Of a stretch of DNA of 64,000 nucleotides, positions 57,248 to 64,000 are shown piece by piece; position 1 is the first letter of the stretch, and each line of letters starts with the position of its first letter. Made by a program: the position numbers and the translations under genes. The notes under the pieces were generated by a model. It had not been told where the DNA came from, made no database searches, and saw only the letters and a program-made list of their open reading frames with translations. Origin of the DNA: Batillaria attramentaria (taxonomy: Eukaryota > Mollusca > Gastropoda > Batillariidae); contig JACVVK020000152.1 of assembly GCA_018292915.2 (NCBI GenBank), positions 1,010,001 to 1,074,000 on the forward strand. The letters are read 5' to 3'.

Positions 57248-59277
57248 CTATTGAAATGGACAGAGAGCAAAAGAACGATGATTATTTGCTGGAGAAGCGG
57301 CCCGCCTGTTAGTAAGGTCTTTCTCGCGCGGCATGGCTTTGTCAGTGCGATACCACACAGTGTCTTCCGTTAATTTTGTCGTGGACTGAATATTTCCAAA
57401 GCAGTGGGGAAGTCGAAGTTTACCGAGAGATGCACCAATAACTTTTGGTGAGTAAAAGTTGAAAACGCCCCCCCCCCACCCCCCCCCCCACACACATATT
57501 TATACAAAAACACAAATAAAGAAACAAAAAGACAAAGAAACAAACAAACAAAGAAACAAACCACCCAAAACCGCCCCTCCCCGCCGCAAAAAACAACAAC
57601 AAAAAACAAACAAACAAAACAACAACGACAAAAAAAAACAACCAAAAAAAAAAAAAAAAAAACAAAAAACTACAACAACCACAAAAACAAGTTTGAACAA
57701 AACAACTAACAAACAAAAACCAACAACAAACCAAACAAACTAACGAACAAAAACCAACAACAAACCAACCAAACGAAAAAAAAAAAAAATCAACAAAGTC
57801 CATGAAATCGCTCGTTTTACTAAATTATTGTCCTGGGTACAATGTCTAGAAACAACAACAACAACAACCACCCCCCAAAAAACAAACAAACAAACAAAAC
57901 ACCAAAAAACCCAAACAAACAACAACAACAAAAAACAACAAACAACAACAACAAACAAACAAAATTAAAAAAACAACGACAACAAAAACAACAAACCCAC
58001 ACGGTTTGGGTATCCCTGTAAATAAACGCCTACTTGTTTGTTGTTGTTTCAATGTGTCGTCCTCACGGTGGTGTTCTTCCAACGTCTTGATCCTGGCTGA
58101 CAGTTTAGTTTCCAGTACTGTGAAGCGTGCGTCCACGTTATCCACATAGATACTCGGGCTTTGCGTTGTGCACGTGTCCCTTTGGACGGCATGGGGCGAA
58201 CAGCAAGCGTACAGTCCGCTAACCACTGGGTTGGGGAGCAGCAGCCGGAACTCGCCGCCATCACTGCTGGTGCTGTTTATCATCCCAACTGGGCCCTGTA
58301 AAGATTTATATGGTTAAAGACCCGGTTTTTATGATCATTGTGCTCATTTCTCGTTCTGAGTTGATGTGGTGGCGTCTAGCCTCTCGTCACTTCCACACCT
58401 GCACAGTGACAGCATCTCAAAGGACGGCACTGAGCTAAAAGAAGGGTACACAATGACGCGGGAGGTTTGATTGTCGGCATAGTCAACCGCTGAAAAGAAG
58501 AATTTATATCCTCACCCGCTTGCGTAGAGAGCAAACAGCATTGTATCGCATCAAGAGCAATATCTTACCGACCAGATGACAGCTTTAGTTGTGTTGTGGT
58601 GACTGGTGCATGTGAGCTGCACGTGATACTCATCAGTCTCCTTGTTGTACACCGCTATGGGTTCCTGGCGCACCACAAGGGAACATGTGGCTTTTAAACA
58701 GAAGAAATGAAAACTGTTACTGTCGTGCATAAGTTTCAATTGTTTCAAAACGGCAAAGAAACATGCAAACAATAACAAACAAACAATGGCAAACAAACGG
58801 ATAATAGCAAACAAACAATAGCAACCAACCAGCCAACCAACCAACCAACCAACCAACCAACCAACCAACCAACCAACCAACCAAACATTAACAAAACAAC
58901 AAAACAAAACAAAAGAAAAAAATCTAGCCAACCAATAAGTACAGAACAAAGGAACAAACTACAACAAAAACACAAACAAACAAACAAACAAACAAACAAA
59001 CAAACAGGTTTTTTTGTAGCTGTCAATGTGTTCAGTATTAGATTTACTATTAATTTTACGCTATTTTTGACGTAAGAACTTAGAAGGTAAAAAATTTCTT
59101 ATGCTGTTTACGAGCCGCATGCTTTTCATGTTACTTGACTCTCCCCTCTCCAAAAATAAAACAAAAATAAAAGAGAGAGAGAGAGAGGGCGGGGGGGGGG
59201 GGGGGGATAAAACCCTCTAAAGTTTGTTTACCGGTGAAACTGGCCAGAAACACAAGAGCGCCGACCAGAGGGGGCAT
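56838..59277 (-). CDS. Gene D: secreted C1q-domain protein
   Basis: Four minus-strand exons: 59232-59277, 58569-58690, 58034-58295, 56838-57247, joining in frame (phases 1, 0, 1) to about 279 residues. MPPLVGALVFLASFT is a short signal peptide. Exon 2 has two cysteines (ATCSLVV to LTC) and reads like one strand set of an Ig-like fold, a weak similarity only. Exon 3 ends in a helical stretch (VDARFTVLETKLSARIKTLEEH) fit for a coiled coil. Exon 4 is a C1q domain: VVFSAC, GIFTAPASGTYAFFASC, ADLFVQ, GNAAGMAYM and a C-terminal FSGFLVYP. Such proteins are expanded in molluscs as soluble pattern-recognition lectins (family knowledge); the ligand here is unknown. No collagen repeat is seen. The gene converges on gene C. 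Confidence 0.87.
57470..57990. repeat. CAA/CAAA/A-rich simple sequence
   Basis: Long A-rich run with C interruptions filling gene D intron 3. Confidence 0.9.
58034..58295 (-). CDS. Gene D exon 3 (linker and helix)
   Basis: Acceptor ctttacag, donor gtaggc inferred from phase. Encodes GPVGMINSTSSDGG, a CC pair, then a heptad-like helix. The donor opens into a long CAA-rich intron. Confidence 0.82.
58569..58690 (-). CDS. Gene D exon 2
   Basis: Acceptor ..tttaaaag, donor gtaaga. Encodes ATCSLVVRQEPIAVYNKE to VIWS with two cysteines and an N-glycosylation sequon (NTT). Confidence 0.82.
58822..58882. repeat. (CCAA)n microsatellite
   Basis: About 15 units of CCAA inside gene D intron 1. Confidence 0.95.
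59232..59277 (-). CDS. Gene D exon 1 (signal peptide)
   Basis: ATG at 59277 reading leftward, 15 hydrophobic codons plus one base; donor gtaaac. Upstream 5' UTR extent is not known. Confidence 0.72.
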
Positions 59278-59639
59278 CCCCTGGGTGTGAGGACCTTCAC
59301 CACGCCGCGTATATCGCTTCTTGCCCAGATGTGCCACCAACCGCCCTCAGCTCGCTCTTCTGTTCTGTTTCGACCCAGCTGCAGTGAAGCTGTGGTGATT
59401 ATCCTCACCGGCGTAAAGCGAAATGACGCTAGTTATCGTTTGCGTATTCATGGCGCGTCATACACATCAACGCGAGATAATAATCAATGATCAAGTGTTT
59501 GATTCTTATTTCTCGTGTGTGTTTTTTTTTTAAATTTTTATTCATTTATTTATTTATTTGTTTATTCATTTATTTATTTATTTATTTATTTTTGTTTGGG
59601 TTTTTAAAATATCAACTTCGTCTGTTTTTGTTTCCTGGT

Positions 59640-59965
59640 TTAGTTCTTTTTGTTGTTGTTGTGGTTAGGATGTTTTCTTTGTCTTTTTTGTTGTTGTTGT
59701 GGTTAGGATGTTTTCTTTGTCTTTTTGTTGTTGTTGTGGTTAGGATGTTTTCTTTGTCTTTTTTGTTGTTGTTGTGGTTAGGATGTTTTCTTTGTCTTTT
59801 TTGTTGTTGTTGTGGTTAGGATGTTTTCTTTGTCTTTTTTGTTGTTGTTGTGGTTAGGATGTTTTCTTTGTCTTTTTTGTTGTTGTTGTGGTTAGGATGT
59901 TTTCTTTGTCTTTTTTGTTGTTGTTGTGGTTAGGATGTTTTCTTTGTCTTTTTTTGTTGTTGCTT
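59640..59965. repeat. About 43-bp minisatellite, 7-8 units
   Basis: Unit gttgttgttgtggttaggat, gttttctttgtctttttt, highly uniform. Confidence 0.95.
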
Positions 59966-59985
59966 GTCTGAGCTTCTTGTTACCC

Positions 59986-60120
<135 letters not shown>

Positions 60121-60613
60121 TGGCTTTGTTTTGTTTTGCAAAGACAGGGAGGCATTTCAACGCACGGGAAACCTCCTCGGCTTAGGCAGTTTTGCGTATC
60201 AGACCACCACAAATACCACTACACACCCTCCGTACCAAAGGAGTTTACACAAACGACTTACACAGTAAAGCCAGATTCATTAGTGTTAGTTTAATGGGTC
60301 TGCGTGCAACCTCAGCATACGCATAGAAACAGGTATGTCAAGGAATTGTCCGTCTTGAGATCGCGTCCAAAAGGTTGTGTTTATTATAGGAACAGTATCA
60401 TAGTTCGCCTCTTTCAACATCCATGGATATAGAAGTATACAGACGTTATCGAGGCACAACTCATTAAAATGATTTTAAATGGGTTTCAAGTTCAGTCGGT
60501 TCTAGCAATTGGCAAAATCTCAATACTCGTTCAGAGATCGTAAAAAAAAAAAAACCCAACAACAAACTTTCGCAAGGTCACTTTACAAAATAGAAATATA
60601 ATTTTGACACTCT
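60121..60613. other. Intergenic, nothing recognised
   Basis: No coding or repeat match seen between the GT run and the satellite. Confidence 0.4.
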
Positions 60614-62189
60614 GCATTGTCTACGGTGAACTTTTCCTTTCGGTCATAACGCCTTAACCGCCCTGCTTCTGCATATCATGTGAAAGATCAAAATAACCCA
60701 TTATTACCTTTTCTACCACCCACTTCATATGCGGAACAAATTTCAATTTCAAACTGAATTTTTCTCAAATGGAAAAAAAATGGGCTGTTCTCAACTACCA
60801 GACACGCATTATCTACGGTGAACTTTTCCTTTCGGTCAGAACGCCTTAACCGCCCTGCTTCTGCATATCATGTGAAAGATCAAAATAACCCATTATTACC
60901 TTTTCTACCACCCACTTCATATGCGGAACAAATTTCAATTTCAAACTGAATTTTGCTCAAATGGAAAAACATGGGCTGTTCTCAACTACCAGACACGCAT
61001 TATCTACGGTGAACTTTTCCTTTCGGTCAGAACGCCTTAACCGCCCTGCTTCTGCATATCATGTGAAAGATCAAAATAACCCATTATTACCTTTTCTACC
61101 ACCCACTTCATATGCGGAACAAATTTCAATTTCAAACTGAATTTTGCTCAAATGGAAAAAAATGGGCTGTTCTCAACTACCAGACACGCATTATCTACGG
61201 TGAACTTTTCCTTTCGGTCAGAACGCCTTAACCGCCCTGCTTCTGCATATCATGTGAAAGATCAAAATAACCCATTATTACCTTTTCTACCACCCACTTC
61301 ATATGCGGAACAAATTTCAATTTCAAACTGAATTTTGCTCAAATGGAAAAAAATGGGCTGTTCTCAACTACCAGACACGCATTATCTACAGTGAACTTTT
61401 CCTTTCGGTCAGAACGCCTTAACCGCCCTGCTTCTGCATATCATGTGAAAGATCAAAATAACCCATTATTACCTTTTCTACCACCCACTTCATATGCGGA
61501 ACAAATTTCAATTTCAAACTGAATTTTGCTCAAATGGAAAAAAAATGGGCTGTTCTCAACTACCAGACACGCATTATCTACAGTGAACTTTTCCTTTCGG
61601 TCAGAACGCCTTAACCGCCCTGCTTCTGCATATCATGTGAAAGATCAAAATAACCCATTATTACCTTTTCTACCACCCACTTCATATGCGGAACAAATTT
61701 CAATTTCAAACTGAATTTTGCTCAAATGGAAAAAAATGGGCTGTTCTCAACTACCAGACACGCATTATCTACGGTGAACTTTTCCTTTCGGTCAGAACGC
61801 CTTAACCGCCCTGCTTCTGCATATCATGTGAAAGATCAAAATAACCCATTATTACCTTTTCTACCACCCACTTCATATGCGGAACAAATTTCAATTTCAA
61901 ACTGAATTTTTCTCAAATGGAAAAAAAATGGGCTGTTCTCAACTACCAGACACGCATTATCTACGGTGAACTTTTCCTTTCGGTCATAACGCCTTAACCG
62001 CCCTGCTTCTGCATATCATGTGAAAGATCAAAATAACCCATTATTACCTTTTCTACCACCCACTTCATATGCGGAACAAATTTCAATTTCAAACTGAATT
62101 TTTCTCAAATGGAAAAAACATGGGCTGTTCTCAACTACCAGACACGCATTATCTACGGTGAACTTTTCCTTTCGGTCAGAACGCCTTCA
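60614..62189. repeat. Satellite-like array, 8.2 units of about 191.5 bp
   Basis: The phrase tctacggtgaac (tctacagtgaac in two units) recurs at 60620, 60812, 61003, 61194, 61385, 61577, 61768, 61960 and 62152. Units differ by a few bases. The last unit stops abruptly at cggtcagaacgcctt. Confidence 0.97.
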
Positions 62190-63215
62190 AAGTTTTAGGA
62201 TCGTCGCCTTTTCATGCGATGTCTTTACGCGATACAATACAGAACGTAACTTCAATCCACACAAACACAAACATGAAAAGACGTCAAGACAGAAAGAAAC
62301 GACGCAAAAAAGGAAAGAAACAAAACAACAACAAAAAACAACAAAAACAATAACAACAACAACAACAAACAAGAACAACAACAACAACAACAAAAACCCG
62401 CTTGCACCGCCTTGTGTTACTGACGAACAAAAAAAGTAATTAAACCAAACTGATGGCAAAAGAACTGATGGCAACTCACGCATAGACAAAACACGAGAAA
62501 GGCTTATAATACATACATACTATTTGCTGAAATGTACAACAGCTCGATCTCTACATTTACAATTCATGACTATATACACCCCCTCCTTCCCCACCTCATG
62601 CCCGCACTTCCAACAGACCCTGAAAGCAAAAACAAAGCATGGAACCAGTAGATACAACATCACAATTAATGAAGGGGAAAACACTCAGCACCCCCCCCCC
62701 CCACCCCATCCCTTCCCTAACCCACCTCCCCATCTCAACGAAACAGCAAAAGCAAAACTATCACAAAACTGCTTTACAATAAAAATAATCCGTGGCCCTG
62801 TTCGCACATTTGAAGCCTATTGTTAAAATACAATTATAGTCAAACTAGGTGCAGACAAGTATCCAGGCAAACCTGAATAACTTGTGCAAAGAGCGTGTCC
62901 TGATGAATTGCCCAAAACCACCATAATAACAATTGATATTCTAAAACCGGTGACAGGCGACTACACAGCAAAATGCCTCCATGCATTGTTCAAATCGACG
63001 AAATTTGTTAACCCATCATTTTGACCACACAGTATAACTAACAGTTCGTACATTGGTCTGTAATTTTAAAGTCAAACAGTTGCACGAGCCAAGAAATCAC
63101 AGCTGTCAGCTTGGACGGCGAAAGTATAGGCCTACCCACGCCATGATCTTCATTCAGCTTCAGCTCTGAAACACAGTGTCGAATACATACAGCCGGCATC
63201 TTCTTAGCAATTACA
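62190..63215. other. Intergenic, nothing recognised
   Basis: CAA-rich at 62320-62395, a C run near 62690, otherwise no match. Confidence 0.4.
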
Positions 63216-63257
63216 GTTCGGGTTTCAGTCGCCCCCGACGGGACAAGCTGCGCACAA

Positions 63258-63343
<86 letters not shown>

Positions 63344-63384
63344 TTCGGGTTTCAGTCGCCCCCGACGGGACAAGCTGCGCACAA

Positions 63385-63453
<69 letters not shown>
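63216..63453. repeat. Duplicated 45-bp flank with two (GT)n arrays
   Basis: agttcgggtttcagtcgccc to gctgcgcacaatct occurs at 63216-63261 and 63341-63387, each copy followed by a GT array (the second via CT). Confidence 0.93.
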
Positions 63454-63455
<2 letters not shown>

Positions 63456-63937
63456 TTCTGTTGGCTCAGCGCCAGTGTAGTCTGCGAGATGCTGTCAGTG
63501 TGCAGGTGCCTCAGTGATAGTGTTGTCAAGCATTTCGATTCTGCAGGCCTATCAGCGGCAAAACGCCCTCAGGGCCAATTAAATCCGCGTGCAGCGGGCA
63601 CTCCCCGGAGACGCCGCCGCGACGCCTGTGAATAGAGCACGGTCGTATTTTTTTTCTCGCCACACCAGCAAGTCGCCGGGCCGGCGGTGCAGCTGGTAGC
63701 CAAAATGTGTTGCAACGTATGATCGCAACCCCCGCGCAATACACAAGCGGGTGCCTGGCAGGCATTCTGCATTTGACAAGGCCTTTAGTAGTACGATGGA
63801 AAACACTACCGACAGATCTCAGAACGATTTGTAAGCACAGAATGACGGGACGAGGGGCCATCAAATCGTCAGTCTGGATTTCTTGGTGATGGGAGCGATG
63901 ATGGACGGGGCGGAGGCCTAACGCTGAAAGATAGATG
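63454..63937. other. Unassigned, GC-richer stretch
   Basis: Open minus-strand frame over most of 63526-63975 but no protein family recognised. Confidence 0.35.
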
Positions 63938-64000
63938 GAGTGGGTGGGTTTGGGGGAGTTTAACGTCGTTTTCAACCACGTATGGGTGATACCAAAGGCG
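63938..64000 (-). repeat. SINE family 2, minus copy cut by window end
   Basis: gtgggtgggtttgggggagt, acgtcgttttcaaccacgta, gggtgataccaaagg. Confidence 0.8.

Noticed and set aside
60614..62189. CRISPR-like regular array
   Set aside because: The whole unit of about 191 bp repeats with no unique spacers, and the genome is eukaryotic.
63526..63975. 149-codon minus-strand ORF
   Set aside because: No recognisable motif; part of it overlaps a SINE tail at 63938-64000.

Overview
The window is eukaryotic nuclear DNA: genes split into short exons with GT-AG introns of consistent phase, very dense CA/GT, GA, CAA and homopolymer microsatellites, several tRNA-derived SINE families, 5'-truncated LINE fragments and many short inverted-repeat DNA elements. 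Together with a C1q-domain gene, this best fits a marine mollusc, probably a gastropod. That assignment is an inference from content; no species-level marker was seen.

Four protein-coding genes can be assembled exon by exon. Three lie head-to-tail on the + strand and encode paralogous type I membrane proteins of the cation-dependent mannose-6-phosphate receptor (M6PR) type: gene A (1-12211, start cut by the window edge), gene B (22136-36941) and gene C (40039-54474). Each has a signal peptide, a Cys-rich lumenal MRH-like domain carrying candidate Q, R, E and Y sugar-binding residues, one transmembrane helix, and a short cytosolic tail resembling the M6PR tail up to the Trp and Asp-Gly motifs. 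All three tails stop before the acidic di-leucine end of vertebrate M6PR. A and B share a seven-exon plan with identical phases; gene C lacks the intron between exons 2 and 3. The fourth gene, D (56838-59277, - strand), encodes a secreted protein with a helical segment and a C-terminal C1q domain, and converges on gene C.

The rest is mobile and repetitive DNA. Gene A intron 1 holds a 3.26 kb element with TAGGC ends and a TAT target duplication (1880-5140). A related 3.46 kb element (23023-26482) sits in gene B intron 1; it has inserted into a SINE and carries a LINE fragment. Both carry related minus-strand ORFs of a family I cannot name. A further partial copy of the first element's low-complexity ORF lies at 50012-52033 in gene C. 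Also present are a hAT remnant with an 8-bp duplication (15641-16449), a PIF/Harbinger remnant (18872-20081), two copies of a PIF/Harbinger-like MITE (TTA and TAA duplications), a TTAA-flanked long-TIR family, an 8-bp-TSD MITE (38737-39049), a Tc1/mariner fragment, four LINE fragments, several SINE families, and a satellite of about 191.5 bp with eight full units (60614-62189).

Functionally, the three receptor paralogues look like a local tandem duplication whose lumenal pockets are conserved while tails and one intron diverged. The mobile elements sit in introns and between genes and interrupt none of the assembled exons.
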